Shown here: positions 19,536 to 29,726 of the stretch, in pieces
Numbering within the stretch: position 1 is the first letter of the stretch
How the letters are laid out: every line of letters starts with the position of its first letter
Source of the DNA: Methylibium petroleiphilum PM1
Lineage (GTDB): Bacteria; Pseudomonadota; Gammaproteobacteria; Burkholderiales; Burkholderiaceae_C
Length of the DNA stretch: 64,000 bases
NCBI RefSeq assembly: GCF_000015725.1
Contig: NC_008825.1
Span: 1,488,001-1,552,000 of the forward strand
Direction of reading: 5' to 3'
Notes under the pieces: generated by a model
What the model was told of the DNA's origin: nothing
The model's database searches: none
What the model saw: only the letters and a program-made list of their open reading frames with translations
Position numbers and translations under genes: made by a program

Positions 19536-19606
19536 CGGTTTCACCCGTGACCGCAAGTGGAAATCCGAAACCGTGGCACGCCGTTCCTGCGAGCGTCAGC
19601 GGTTTC
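19536..19606 (+). promoter_or_regulatory. rpsO leader with mutually exclusive hairpins
   Basis: CGGTTTC occurs at 19536-19542 and again at 19600-19606, and its complement GAAACCG lies between them at 19567-19573. The middle heptamer can pair with only one at a time. The downstream pairing also encloses ACGC/GCGT. Ribosomal protein S15 represses its own mRNA in several bacteria by trapping one of two leader folds, so this is a plausible S15 site. Confidence 0.55.
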
Positions 19607-19626
19607 ATCGCAACCAGGAAACAGAC

Positions 19627-19896
19627 ATGGCAGTTGCCGACCTCAACATCTCCGAAATCGTCAAGTCGAACGCGCGCGGTGCTTCCGACACAGGATCGCC
19701 CGAAGTGCAAGTGGCCATCCTGACCGCTCGCATCAATGACCTGACCCCCCACTTCAAGACCCACGCCAAGGACCATCATGGTCGTCGCGGCCTGCTGAAG
19801 ATGGTGAGCCGCCGCCGCAAGCTGCTCGACTACCTGAAGGGCAAGGACGCCGACCGCTATACCGCGCTGATCCAGAAGCTGGGCCTGCGCAAGTAA
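19627..19896 (+). CDS. rpsO: 30S ribosomal protein S15
   Basis: An 89-residue primary 16S rRNA-binding protein of the small subunit platform, of exact family length. [16 protein letters not shown] (about residues 21-36) and the [21 protein letters not shown] region (about 50-70, RNA-binding) are canonical. The ribosome binding site is AGGAAACAG. It is followed by a terminator and then pnp, the same rpsO-pnp order as in E. coli. Confidence 0.98.
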   Translation: MAVADLNISEIVKSNARGASDTGSPEVQVAILTARINDLTPHFKTHAKDHHGRRGLLKMVSRRRKLLDYLKGKDADRYTALIQKLGLRK

Positions 19897-19909
19897 GCCG
19901 AATCGCATG

Positions 19910-19954
19910 ACGAAGAGCCTGTCTGGCACCCCCAGCGCAGGCTCTTCGTGTTTT
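19910..19954 (+). terminator. rpsO terminator
   Basis: A 12-base perfect stem (ACGAAGAGCCTG / CAGGCTCTTCGT) with a 16-base loop, followed by GTTTT, begins 13 bases after the rpsO stop. Partial read-through would give an rpsO-pnp transcript, as known in E. coli. Confidence 0.85.
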
Positions 19955-19983
19955 GGAGCAAGCCGCACGCGAGCGTCGATGTG

Positions 19984-20021
19984 TCATTCCAACGCGATTG
20001 CCGTTGCAGACGCGCTGGAAT
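19984..20021 (+). promoter_or_regulatory. pnp leader hairpin (candidate RNase III site)
   Basis: CATTCCA-A-CGCG pairs with CGCG-C-TGGAATG in the pnp 5' leader, about 100 bases before the ATG. A second 7-base stem (CCCGGCG / CGCCGGG, 20083-20101) lies just before the ribosome binding site. In E. coli pnp is autoregulated through an RNase III-cut leader hairpin; this is the same position and shape, not the same sequence. Confidence 0.5.
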
Positions 20022-20120
20022 GGCATCCCGCTCGAGCGCTGAGCTCCCGGTGACAGGCGCCACCGATCGCGCCCCGAGTCGCCCCGGCGTACCGCGCCGG
20101 GCATCCAATTGGAGACAAGC

Positions 20121-22376
20121 ATGAGCCTGTTCAACAAGATCACCAAGACCTTCCAATGGGGTCAGCACACCGTCACGCTGGAAACCGGTGAGATCGCCCG
20201 TCAGTCGGGGGGTGCGGTCATCGTCGACATGGACGGCACCGTGGTGCTGGCCACGGTCGTGGCCGCCAAGAACCCGAAGCCGGGCCAGGACTTCTTTCCG
20301 CTGACCGTCGACTACATCGAGAAGACCTATGCCGCCGGCAAGATCCCCGGCAGCTTCTTCAAGCGTGAAGGCCGCCCGAGCGAACTGGAAACGCTGACCA
20401 GCCGCCTGATCGACCGTCCGCTGCGCCCGCTGTTCCCGGAAGGCTTCTACAACGAGGTGCAGGTCGTCGTGCACGTGCTGTCGCTGAACCCCGAGGCGTC
20501 GGCCGACATCGCCGCGCTGATCGGCTCCAGCGCCGCGCTGGCGATCAGCGGCATCCCGTTCAACGGCCCGATCGGCGCGGCGCGCGTGGGCTACATCAAC
20601 GGCGAGTACGTGCTCAACCCGGGCCCGACGCAGCTGGCCGATTCCAAGCTCGACCTGATCGTCGCCGGCACCGAGGCGGCCGTGCTGATGGTGGAGTCCG
20701 AGGCCGACCAGCTGCCCGAAGACATCATGCTCGGCGGCGTGGTATTCGGTCACGAGCAGGGCAACATCGCCGTGCGCGTGATCAACGAGCTGGTGCGCGA
20801 GGCCGGCAAGCCCGAGTGGCAGTGGACCCCGCCCGCCAAGGACGAGGACTTCATCGCCAAGGTCAATGGCCTGGGCGAAGCCAAGTTGCGCGCGGCCTAC
20901 CAGATCCGTTCCAAGCAGGATCGCACGCAGGCCACCCGCGCGGCCTACGCCGAGGTGCTGGCCGCACTGGCCGCCGAAGGCGCGGCGGTCGACAAGGTCA
21001 AGGTCGAGAACCTGCTGTTCGACATCGAAGCCAAGATCGTGCGCAGCCAGATCCTGGCCGGCGAGCCGCGCATCGACGGCCGCGACACCCGCACGGTGCG
21101 TCCGATCGAGATCCGCTCCAGCGTGCTGCCGCGCACCCACGGCTCGGCGCTGTTTACGCGCGGCGAGACCCAGGCGCTGGTCATCACGACGCTGGGCACC
21201 GAACGCGACACGCAGCGCATCGACGCGCTGGCCGGCGAGTTCGAGGACCGCTTCATGTTCCACTACAACATGCCTCCTTTCGCCACCGGCGAGACGGGCC
21301 GCGTGGGCTCGCCCAAGCGCCGCGAGATCGGCCACGGCCGCCTCGCCAAGCGCGCGCTGATCCCGGTGCTGCCGAAGAAGGACGAGTTCGCCTACGCGAT
21401 CCGCGTCGTCTCGGAGATCACCGAATCGAATGGCTCCTCGTCGATGGCCTCGGTCTGCGGCGGCTGCCTGTCGATGATGGACGCGGGCGTGCCGCTGAAG
21501 GCCCACGTGGCTGGCATCGCGATGGGCCTGATCAAGGACGGCAACCGCTTCGCGGTGCTGACCGACATCCTGGGCGACGAGGATCACCTCGGCGACATGG
21601 ACTTCAAGGTGGCCGGCACGACCACCGGCGTGACCGCGCTGCAGATGGACATCAAGATCCAGGGCATCACCAAGGAGATCATGCAGGTGGCGCTGGCGCA
21701 GGCCAAGGAAGCGCGTCTGCACATCCTCGGCAAGATGGTCGAGGCGCTCGGCGGTGCGAAGGAAGAGCTGTCGGTGTTCGCGCCGCGCCTCTACGTGATG
21801 AAGATCAACCCCGAGAAGATCCGCGACGTGATCGGCAAGGGCGGCGCCACCATCCGCGCGCTGACCGAGGAGACCGGCACGCAGATCAACATCGAGGAAG
21901 ACGGCACCATCACCATTGCGTCGACCGACGGCGACAAGGCCCAGGCGGCCATGAAGCGCATCGAGGAGATCACGGCCGAGGCCGAGATCGGCAAGGTCTA
22001 CGAGGGCCCGGTCACGAAGATCCTGGACTTCGGCGCGCTGGTCAACATCCTGCCCGGCAAGGACGGGCTGCTGCACATCAGCCAGATTGCCCACCAACGC
22101 GTGGAGAAGGTCACCGACTTCCTGACCGAAGGCCAGATCGTCAAGGTCAAGGTCCTGGAGACCGACGAGAAGGGGCGCATCAAGCTGTCGCTGAAGGCGC
22201 TGCTCGAGCGGCCCGAGGGCTATGTCGAGGAAGAGCGCCCGCGCCGTGAATACGGTGACCGGGGCGATCGCGGTGACCGCGGCCGTGACCGGGGCGACCG
22301 CCCGCCGCGTCGCGAGCGTGGCGACGCGCCGCAGGCCGCGCCCGAGTCCGACGTGCCCTCGCCGCAAGCGGAGTGA
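20121..22376 (+). CDS. pnp: Polynucleotide phosphorylase
   Basis: A 751-residue 3'-to-5' phosphorolytic exoribonuclease, part of RNA decay. Two RNase PH domains (about residues 10-210 and 315-545, with [20 protein letters not shown] near 436 by position) are followed by a KH domain ([18 protein letters not shown], about 570) and an S1 domain ([20 protein letters not shown], about 623). The last 50 residues are an Arg/Gly/Asp repeat tail ([15 protein letters not shown]). The start is the ATG at 20121 behind GGAGAC; a TTG four codons earlier is unlikely. Confidence 0.97.
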
Positions 22377-22438
22377 GGCAGAGGATGGACGCGTCGTCGC
22401 CGGCTCGGCGCCGCTGACGACGCAGACACGCACGACGC

Positions 22439-23425
22439 ATGCAAGCGATCGAAATCTCCCAGCCCGGCGGGCCCGAGGTGCTGCGTCTCGTCGAGCGGCC
22501 CGAGCCGGAGCCAGGGCCGGGGGAACTGCTCATCGACGTCGCCGCGGCCGGAGTCAATCGGCCTGATGTGCTGCAGCGCGCCGGGGCCTACCCGCCGCCG
22601 CCCGGCGCGTCCGACCTGCCGGGGCTGGAGGTGGCGGGGCGCATCGTCGGCGGCGACGCGGGTGCGCTGGCTGCGGCAGGCTTCCGGCTCGGCGACCGCG
22701 TCTGCGCGCTCACCCACGGCGGTGGCTATGCGCAGCGCTGCGTGGCGCCGGTCGGCCAGTGCCTGCCGGTGCCGGCCGGCTGGAGCGACATCGAGGCGGC
22801 CAGCCTGCCGGAGACGTTGTTCACGGTCTGGATCAACGTCTTCGAGCGGGCCCGACTCCAGCCCGGCGAGACGCTGCTGGTGCAGGGCGGCGCCAGTGGC
22901 ATCGGCGTGACGGCGATCCAACTGGCCAAGGCCTTCGGTTGCAGAGTGTTCGTGACGGTCGGCGACGACGCGCGGGCGCAGGCCTGCCGCGCCATCGGCG
23001 CCGACGAGGCGATCAACTACCGGACCCGGGATTTTGTTGCCGAAGTCGAGCGCCTGACCGGAGGCCGGGGGGTCGATGTGATCCTCGACATGGTGGCCGG
23101 CAGCTACGTGGCCCGTGAACTCCGGTGTCTGGCCGACGACGGACGGCTGTCCATCATTGCGGTGCAGGGCGGCACGAAGGCCGAGTTCGACGCCGGCGCG
23201 CTGCTGCGCCGCCGGCTCACCATCACCGGCTCCACGCTGCGTCCACGCACCACCGAGTACAAGGCGGCCGTCGGTGCCGCGCTGCGCGCCCGGGTCTGGC
23301 CGCTGATCGAGGCCGGGCGTTTCAAGCCCATGATCCACAAGACGTTTCCCGCCGCGCAGGCTGCGCAGGCTCATGAGCTGATGGAGTCCGGTCAGCACGT
23401 GGGCAAGCTCGTCTTGACCTGGTGA
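22439..23425 (+). CDS. NAD(P)H quinone oxidoreductase (zinc-free MDR family)
   Basis: A 328-residue medium-chain dehydrogenase/reductase without the zinc ligands, of the PIG3/quinone oxidoreductase group (TIGR02824). The N terminus has [15 protein letters not shown] (about residue 39) and the cofactor loop is [20 protein letters not shown] (about 145). The C terminus ends GKLVLTW, usual for the group. It probably reduces quinones using NADPH; the real substrate is not known. It is followed by tpiA after 13 bases and likely shares its transcript. Confidence 0.88.
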   Translation: MQAIEISQPGGPEVLRLVERPEPEPGPGELLIDVAAAGVNRPDVLQRAGAYPPPPGASDLPGLEVAGRIVGGDAGALAAAGFRLGDRVCALTHGGGYAQRCVAPVGQCLPVPAGWSDIEAASLPETLFTVWINVFERARLQPGETLLVQGGASGIGVTAIQLAKAFGCRVFVTVGDDARAQACRAIGADEAINYRTRDFVAEVERLTGGRGVDVILDMVAGSYVARELRCLADDGRLSIIAVQGGTKAEFDAGALLRRRLTITGSTLRPRTTEYKAAVGAALRARVWPLIEAGRFKPMIHKTFPAAQAAQAHELMESGQHVGKLVLTW

Positions 23426-23438
23426 CAAGGAGAAGCCA

Positions 23439-24194
23439 ATGAGTGACATCCGCCGCAAACTGGTGGTCGGCAACTGGAAGATGCACGGCACCCACGCCAC
23501 GAACGAGGCCCTGCTCGAAGGGCTGAAGTCGGCCGGCCCCTTGCCCTGCGAGGCCGCGGTGTGCGCACCGTTTCCCTATCTGGCGCAGGCGGCGGAGCGG
23601 CTGGCCCGCAGTGCGATCGCCTGGGGTGCGCAGGACTGCTCGGTGCACGAGCAGGGCGCCTACACCGGCGAGGTCTCGGTGGCGATGCTGGCCGACTTCG
23701 GCTGCCGCTACGTGATCGTCGGGCACTCGGAGCGGCGTGCCCTGCACGCCGAAAGCGATCAGCTGGTGGCCGACAAGGCCCAGGCGGCGCTGGCCAGGGG
23801 TGTGACGCCGATCGTCTGCGTCGGCGAGACACTCGCGCAGCGCGATGCAGGCGAGACGGAAGACGTTGTCAAGCGGCAGCTCTCGGCCGTGATCCATACG
23901 CTTGCGCACTGCGTTGGCGAGATGGTGGTGGCCTATGAGCCGGTGTGGGCCATCGGCACGGGCCGCACAGCCAGCCCGGAGCAAGCGCAGGCGGTCCATG
24001 CGCTGCTGCGGGCTCAGCTTGCTGCGGCCACGCCGCGCGCTGCGCAGATGAAGTTGCTCTACGGCGGCAGCGTCAAGCCCGACAACGCCGCGACGCTGTT
24101 CGCTCAGGTCGACATCGACGGCGGCCTGATCGGCGGCGCGTCGCTGAAAGCCGCTGATTTCATCGCGATCTGTCGTGCCGCGAGCACGCGCTGA
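23439..24194 (+). CDS. tpiA: Triosephosphate isomerase
   Basis: A 251-residue glycolytic enzyme interconverting dihydroxyacetone phosphate and glyceraldehyde 3-phosphate. The active-site residues are visible: VGNWKMHG (Asn, Lys; about residue 8), VIVGHSERR (His electrophile; about 94) and [11 protein letters not shown] (catalytic Glu; about 168). The phosphate-binding [10 protein letters not shown] is near 207. Its position before secG and the nuo operon is a common betaproteobacterial arrangement. AAGGAGAAG lies upstream of the ATG. Confidence 0.97.
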   Translation: MSDIRRKLVVGNWKMHGTHATNEALLEGLKSAGPLPCEAAVCAPFPYLAQAAERLARSAIAWGAQDCSVHEQGAYTGEVSVAMLADFGCRYVIVGHSERRALHAESDQLVADKAQAALARGVTPIVCVGETLAQRDAGETEDVVKRQLSAVIHTLAHCVGEMVVAYEPVWAIGTGRTASPEQAQAVHALLRAQLAAATPRAAQMKLLYGGSVKPDNAATLFAQVDIDGGLIGGASLKAADFIAICRAASTR

Positions 24195-24227
24195 ACGCCG
24201 CTAGTTCTTGAATCCTGGAGTCGATTT

Positions 24228-24641
24228 ATGCAGATGCTGTTGACGGTGATGGTGGTGGTGCAGATGCTTTCCGCGCTGGTGATGATCGGCCTGGTGCTGA
24301 TCCAGCACGGCAAAGGCGCCGACATGGGCGCGTCGTTCGGCAGCGGCGCCTCGGGCAGTCTGTTCGGTGCCTCGGGCAGCGCGAACTTCCTGTCGCGCTC
24401 CACGGGTGTGTGTGCGGCGATCTTCTTCGCCTGCACGCTGGCGCTCGCCTATTTCGGCAACCTGCGTGCGAGCACCGGCGGTGGCGAGTCCATCCTGGAG
24501 CGCGCGGTTCCTGCATCGACGGCGGCGAGCGCGGCGCCAGCCTCCCAGATCCCCGGTGCGGCATCGGCTGTCGCGCCGGTCGTCGTGCCGCAAGCGCCTG
24601 CAGTCGAAGCCTCGGGGGCCGCTCAGATCCCTGCGAAGTGA
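24228..24641 (+). CDS. secG: Preprotein translocase subunit SecG
   Basis: A 137-residue SecYEG accessory subunit. It has two membrane segments (about residues 2-22 and 58-76) separated by the conserved LIQHGKGADMGASFGSGASG loop, followed by SLFGASGSANFLSR. The C-terminal 60 residues are Ala/Pro/Ser-rich and low in complexity, longer than in E. coli SecG (110 residues) but common in betaproteobacteria. It lies between tpiA and tRNA-Leu. Confidence 0.95.
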   Translation: MQMLLTVMVVVQMLSALVMIGLVLIQHGKGADMGASFGSGASGSLFGASGSANFLSRSTGVCAAIFFACTLALAYFGNLRASTGGGESILERAVPASTAASAAPASQIPGAASAVAPVVVPQAPAVEASGAAQIPAK

Positions 24642-25097
24642 CAGCCAGGCGATAGCTTTCCCGACCCGCGTGGCACGGCAGCGCAAGTCGCTGTTGTCAT
24701 GCTGCGAATGGCGCAAAGTCGTACCAGTTTGACGATAGAATCAATGGCTGTCCGGTGAGCAATTCCTCATGCAATCCGGGCGGTGAATTCCGCGGTGCAC
24801 GTGGCTGCGGAGCGAGTGAAGGCCGTCGTGGTGAAATTGGTAGACACGCTATCTTGAGGGGGTAGTGGCGAAAGCTGTGCGAGTTCGAGTCTCGCCGACG
24901 GCACCAAGAACAAGAAACGTTCGTTTCGGGCTGGAGCAGCATCCGGCGCAGCCCAAAGCGCCCTGACAGCAATGCACAGGGGACCGGGCGCGCTGAGCGT
25001 GTGGAGGGGTCTGGCAACAGGCCGCGTCACTGCAGCGCGCTTTGTTTTTGCCGGATGAGCGCAGCCAATCGATCGACGTACCGAGCCACGCACCACG
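24642..25097 (+). other. Intergenic region secG-nuoA with one tRNA
   Basis: This 456-base stretch holds tRNA-Leu and no credible protein gene. After the tRNA there is a small perfect inverted repeat (GAAACG/CGTTTC, 24914-24927) without a T tract, and a TTTGTTTTTG run near 25041. The nuo promoter must lie either here or upstream of the tRNA; no convincing -35/-10 pair was seen. Confidence 0.6.
24822..24906 (+). tRNA. leuU: tRNA-Leu (anticodon GAG)
   Basis: An 85-base class II tRNA with encoded CCA. The acceptor arms GCCGTCG and CGACGGC pair perfectly. The anticodon arm CTATC, TTGAGGG, GGTAG gives anticodon GAG, reading CUU and CUC. A long variable arm, as expected for leucine tRNA, and GTTCGAGTC in the T arm are present. 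The name leuU follows E. coli use for this anticodon. Confidence 0.95.
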
Positions 25098-25457
25098 ATG
25101 AACCTCGAGTCCTACCTGCCGGTGATCCTGTTCATCCTCGTGGGCGCTGCGGTCGGCATCGCGCCGCAGTTGATCGGTTTCATCTTCGGCCCGCACCGGC
25201 CCGACGCGGACAAGAACTCTCCGTACGAGTGCGGCTTCGAGGCCTTCGAGGACGCGCGGATGAAGTTCGATGTGCGCTACTACCTCGTCGCCATCCTATT
25301 CATCCTGTTCGACCTGGAGATCGCCTTCCTGTTCCCCTGGGCCGTTGCGCTCAAGGAGATCGGCGCGCCGGGCTTCTGGGCCATGATGGTTTTCTTGGGC
25401 ATCCTGGTCGTCGGCTTTGCCTACGAATGGAAAAAAGGCGCTTTGGATTGGGAATGA
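25098..25457 (+). CDS. nuoA: NADH-quinone oxidoreductase subunit A
   Basis: A 119-residue membrane-arm subunit of respiratory complex I, with three hydrophobic segments (about residues 5-28, 62-84 and 88-108). The conserved loop [21 protein letters not shown] (about 44-64, given by position) is intact, including the Cys and acidic residues. It is the first gene of the fourteen-gene nuo operon and starts 191 bases after tRNA-Leu. Confidence 0.97.
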   Translation: MNLESYLPVILFILVGAAVGIAPQLIGFIFGPHRPDADKNSPYECGFEAFEDARMKFDVRYYLVAILFILFDLEIAFLFPWAVALKEIGAPGFWAMMVFLGILVVGFAYEWKKGALDWE

Positions 25458-25481
25458 CCGCAATGACCAGGAGCTTCTGAG

Positions 25482-25958
<477 letters not shown>

Positions 25959-25979
25959 GCCGGACGCTGCTGCCCCTCC

Positions 25980-26591
25980 ATGGACCACAAAATCGACCTC
26001 CTGCAGCCGGCCCTCGAAGCCGCACTGGCCGGCAAGATCCAGGCGCTGGTGCGCGATCGCGGCGAACTGACACTGACGGTGACGGCCGCCGACTATCTGG
26101 CCGTGTGCACGACGCTGCGCGATCATGCCGAGCTGAAGCTCGAGCAGCTGATCGACCTGTGCGGTCTCGACTACTCGTCCTACAAGGACGGCGCGGGCTC
26201 GCCCTACACCGAAGGCCCGCGCTACTGCGTCGTGCTGCACCTGCTGTCGGTCAGCAAGAACTGGCGCCTGCGGCTCAAGGTGTTCTGCGCCGACGACGGG
26301 TTGCCCGTCGTGCCGTCAGTCAACGAGATCTGGGCTGCCGCAAACTGGTTCGAGCGCGAGGCCTTCGATCTCTACGGCATCGTGTTCGAGGGCCATGCTG
26401 ACCTGCGCCGCATTCTCACCGACTACGGCTTCATCGGTCATCCGTTCCGCAAGGATTTCCCGACCACCGGGCACGTGGAGATGCGCTACGACGCCGAGCA
26501 GCGTCGCGTGATCTACCAGCCTGTCACGATCGAGCCGCGCGAGATCACGCCGCGCATCATCCGCGAGGACAACTACGGCGGTCTGCACTGA
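25980..26591 (+). CDS. nuoC: NADH-quinone oxidoreductase subunit C
   Basis: A 203-residue complex I subunit of the 30 kDa family, in the hydrophilic arm next to NuoD. The signature [15 protein letters not shown]-type block reads [20 protein letters not shown] (about residues 124-143), and [14 protein letters not shown] follows. The C-terminal extension ending REDNYGGLH is usual for betaproteobacteria. Separate from nuoD, unlike the NuoCD fusion of E. coli. Confidence 0.96.
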   Translation: MDHKIDLLQPALEAALAGKIQALVRDRGELTLTVTAADYLAVCTTLRDHAELKLEQLIDLCGLDYSSYKDGAGSPYTEGPRYCVVLHLLSVSKNWRLRLKVFCADDGLPVVPSVNEIWAAANWFEREAFDLYGIVFEGHADLRRILTDYGFIGHPFRKDFPTTGHVEMRYDAEQRRVIYQPVTIEPREITPRIIREDNYGGLH

Positions 26592-26616
26592 CGCGCTGCG
26601 AGAACCCGAGTCCCTC

Positions 26617-27870
26617 ATGGCCGAGATCAAGAACTACACCCTCAATTTCGGGCCGCAGCATCCGGCGGCCCACGGCGTCCTGCGCCTGATCCTCGAGCTC
26701 GACGGCGAGGTGATCCAGCGCGCAGATCCGCACATCGGCCTGCTGCACCGCGCGACCGAGAAGCTCGCGGAGAGCAAGACCTACATCCAGTCGCTGCCCT
26801 ACATGGACCGTCTCGACTACGTGTCCATGATGTGCAACGAGCACGCCTACTGCCTGGCGATCGAGAAGCTGCTCGGCGTCGATGTGCCGGTCCGTGCCCA
26901 GTACATCCGCGTGATGTTCTCCGAGATCACGCGCATCCTGAACCACCTGCTGTGGATCGGCGCTCACGGTCTCGACTGCGGTGCGATGAACATCCTCATC
27001 TACGCCTTCCGCGAGCGCGAGGACCTGTTCGACATGTACGAGGCGGTGTCGGGTGCGCGCATGCACGCGGCCTACTTCCGTCCGGGCGGCGTGTACCGCG
27101 ACCTGCCGGACACCATGCCGCAATACCGGGTCTCGAAGATCCGCAACGCCAAGGCACTGGCGAAGATGAACGAGAACCGGCAGGGCTCGCTGCTGGACTT
27201 CATCGAGGACTTCTGCCGTCGGTTCCCCAAGAACGTCGACGATTACGAGACGTTGCTCACCGACAACCGCATCTGGAAGCAGCGCACCGTGGGCATCGGC
27301 GTCGTGACGCCGGAGCGCGCACTGAACCTCGGCTTCACCGGTCCGATGCTGCGCGGCTCGGGCATCGCCTGGGACCTGCGCAAGACGCAGCCCTACGACG
27401 TCTACGACCGCGTCGATTTCGACATCCCGGTCGGTGCCGGCGGCGATTGCTACGACCGCTACCTGGTGCGCGTCGAGGAGCTGCGCCAGTCGAACCGCAT
27501 CATCCAGCAGTGCGCGGCCTGGCTGCGCGCTAACCCCGGCCCGGTGATCACCGACAACCACAAGGTCGCGGCGCCGGGGCGGGTGGACATGAAGTCCAAC
27601 ATGGAAGAGCTGATTCACCACTTCAAGCTCTTCACCGAGGGCTTCCACGTGCCCGAGGGCGAGGCCTACGCGGCCGTCGAGCACCCGAAGGGCGAGTTCG
27701 GCATCTACCTGGTGAGCGACGGTGCCAACAAGCCCTACCGACTCAAGATCCGCGCGCCCGGCTTCGCCCACCTCGCGGCGATGGACGAGATGTCGCGCGG
27801 CCACATGATCGCCGACGCCGTGGCGGTGATCGGCACGATGGACATCGTTTTCGGCGAGATTGACCGATGA
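26617..27870 (+). CDS. nuoD: NADH-quinone oxidoreductase subunit D
   Basis: A 417-residue 49 kDa-type subunit that, with NuoB, forms the quinone site. [16 protein letters not shown] (about residue 9) carries the quinone-site histidine; [16 protein letters not shown] (about 43) and [12 protein letters not shown]-like [12 protein letters not shown] follow. The C terminus FGEIDR is canonical. Its last bases overlap the nuoE start (ATGA), indicating coupled translation. Confidence 0.97.
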   Translation: MAEIKNYTLNFGPQHPAAHGVLRLILELDGEVIQRADPHIGLLHRATEKLAESKTYIQSLPYMDRLDYVSMMCNEHAYCLAIEKLLGVDVPVRAQYIRVMFSEITRILNHLLWIGAHGLDCGAMNILIYAFREREDLFDMYEAVSGARMHAAYFRPGGVYRDLPDTMPQYRVSKIRNAKALAKMNENRQGSLLDFIEDFCRRFPKNVDDYETLLTDNRIWKQRTVGIGVVTPERALNLGFTGPMLRGSGIAWDLRKTQPYDVYDRVDFDIPVGAGGDCYDRYLVRVEELRQSNRIIQQCAAWLRANPGPVITDNHKVAAPGRVDMKSNMEELIHHFKLFTEGFHVPEGEAYAAVEHPKGEFGIYLVSDGANKPYRLKIRAPGFAHLAAMDEMSRGHMIADAVAVIGTMDIVFGEIDR

Positions 27871-28355
27871 CACTTTCCGAAGCCACCAAGGCGCGCTTCG
27901 ACCGCGAGGTCGCCAAGTACCCCGCCGAACAAAGGCAGTCCGCGGTGATGGCCTGCCTGGCCATCGTGCAGCAGGAGCAGGGGCACGTGTCGGCCGATGC
28001 CGAGCGGGCCATCGCGGCCCACCTCGGCATGCCGCCGATCGCGGTGCACGAGGTGACCACCTTCTACAACATGTACAACCAGCAGCCGGTCGGCCGCTTC
28101 AAGCTGAACGTCTGCACCAATCTGCCGTGCCAGCTGCGCGATGGTGAGACCGCGCTGCAGCACGTGTGCAAGAAGCTCGGCGTCGAGCCCTACGGTTCCA
28201 CGGCCGACGGTGTGTTCACCGTGCAACCGAGCGAATGTCTCGGCGCCTGCGCCGATGCGCCGGTGATGCTGCTCAATGACCGCCAGATGCTGAGCTTCAT
28301 GACCGAGCAGCGGCTCGACGAACTGCTAGCGCTGCTGGCAGCGCAACCGAAGTGA
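27867..28355 (+). CDS. nuoE: NADH-quinone oxidoreductase subunit E
   Basis: A 162-residue thioredoxin-like subunit of the NADH-binding module carrying the N1a [2Fe-2S] cluster. The four ligands are in CTNLPCQL (about residues 87-92) and [12 protein letters not shown] (about 127-132). The N-terminal four-helix part includes [14 protein letters not shown]. It overlaps nuoD by four bases. Confidence 0.96.
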   Translation: MTLSEATKARFDREVAKYPAEQRQSAVMACLAIVQQEQGHVSADAERAIAAHLGMPPIAVHEVTTFYNMYNQQPVGRFKLNVCTNLPCQLRDGETALQHVCKKLGVEPYGSTADGVFTVQPSECLGACADAPVMLLNDRQMLSFMTEQRLDELLALLAAQPK

Positions 28356-28366
28356 GGGCGCCGACG

Positions 28367-29713
28367 ATGCTCGACCTGTCGAAGTTCCAGGCCACCGGTC
28401 GCGAGACCTGTTTCCACGACCGTCACATCGGCGCGCAGATCGTCGCCGGGCTCGACGGCCGCAACTGGCGCCTGAAGGACTACGAGGCGCGCGGCGGCTA
28501 CCAGGCGCTGCGCAGGATCCTGCAGGGTGGCGAGGGCGTCGAGCCGATGACGCCGGACCAGGTGATCGCCGAGGTCAAGGCCTCCGGGCTGCGCGGGCGC
28601 GGCGGCGCAGGCTTCCCGACCGGGCTGAAGTGGAGCTTCATGCCGCGCCAGTTCCCGGGCCAGAAGTACCTGGTCTGCAACTCCGACGAAGGCGAGCCGG
28701 GTACCTGCAAGGACCGCGACATCCTTGCCTACAACCCGCATATCGTCATCGAGGGCATGATCATCGCGGCCTACGCGATGGGCATCTCGGTCGGCTACAA
28801 CTACATCCACGGCGAGATCTTCGAGATCTACGAACGTTTCGAGGAAGCGCTCGAGGAGGCCCGTGCCGCCGGTTACCTGGGCAACGCCATCCTCGGCTCC
28901 GCCCACAGCTTCCAGTTGCACGCCTTCCATGGCTTCGGTGCCTACATCTGCGGCGAGGAGACGGCGCTGCTCGAATCGCTGGAGGGCAAGAAGGGTCAGC
29001 CGCGCTTCAAGCCGCCGTTCCCGGCCAGCTTCGGCCTGTACGGCAAACCGACGACGATCAACAACACCGAGACCTTCGCCGCGGTACCCTGGATCATCCG
29101 CAACGGCGGCCAGGCCTATCTGGAATGCGGCAAGCCGAACAACGGCGGCACCAAGATCTTCTCGATGGTCGGCGACGTCGAGCGTCCCGGCAACTACGAG
29201 ATCCCGCTCGGCACCCCGTTCTCGACATTGCTCGAGCTCGCCGGCGGCGTGAAGGGCGGCCGCGGCCTGAAGGCGGTGATCCCGGGCGGCTCGTCGGCGC
29301 CGGTGCTGCCGGCCTCGATCATGATGAACACGACGATGGACTACGACTCCATCGCGAAGGCCGGCTCGATGCTGGGTTCCGGTGCGGTGATCGTCATGGA
29401 CGACACGCGCTGCATGGTCAAGAGTCTGCTGCGCCTGTCCTACTTCTACCAGCACGAGAGCTGCGGCCAGTGCACGCCGTGCCGCGAAGGCACCGGCTGG
29501 CTGTGGCGCATGGTCGATCGCATCGAGCGCGGCCACGGCCGGATGGAAGATATCGATCTGCTGAACTCCGTGGCCGACAACATCCAGGGGCGCACGATCT
29601 GCGCGCTGGGTGATGCGGCCGCCATGCCGGTGCGCGCGATGATCAAGCACTTCCGCGAGGAGTTCGTGCACCACATCGAACACAAGACCTGCACGGTCCC
29701 GGCCTACGTCTGA
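28367..29713 (+). CDS. nuoF: NADH-quinone oxidoreductase subunit F
   Basis: A 448-residue subunit binding NADH, FMN and the N3 [4Fe-4S] cluster. [16 protein letters not shown] (about residue 73) and the [14 protein letters not shown] block (about 104) are the nucleotide and FMN sites. The cluster motif [15 protein letters not shown] is near residue 364. The ATG at 28367 was preferred over a GTG at 28352 that overlaps the nuoE stop by four bases; the GTG form would be five residues longer and cannot be excluded. Confidence 0.95.
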   Translation: MLDLSKFQATGRETCFHDRHIGAQIVAGLDGRNWRLKDYEARGGYQALRRILQGGEGVEPMTPDQVIAEVKASGLRGRGGAGFPTGLKWSFMPRQFPGQKYLVCNSDEGEPGTCKDRDILAYNPHIVIEGMIIAAYAMGISVGYNYIHGEIFEIYERFEEALEEARAAGYLGNAILGSAHSFQLHAFHGFGAYICGEETALLESLEGKKGQPRFKPPFPASFGLYGKPTTINNTETFAAVPWIIRNGGQAYLECGKPNNGGTKIFSMVGDVERPGNYEIPLGTPFSTLLELAGGVKGGRGLKAVIPGGSSAPVLPASIMMNTTMDYDSIAKAGSMLGSGAVIVMDDTRCMVKSLLRLSYFYQHESCGQCTPCREGTGWLWRMVDRIERGHGRMEDIDLLNSVADNIQGRTICALGDAAAMPVRAMIKHFREEFVHHIEHKTCTVPAYV

Positions 29714-29726
29714 CGGGACACCCAAG

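Noticed and set aside
20000-22433. An 850-codon open frame antisense to pnp
   Set aside because: Composition-driven antisense frame; the translation is Leu/Arg/Asp-rich and without domains.
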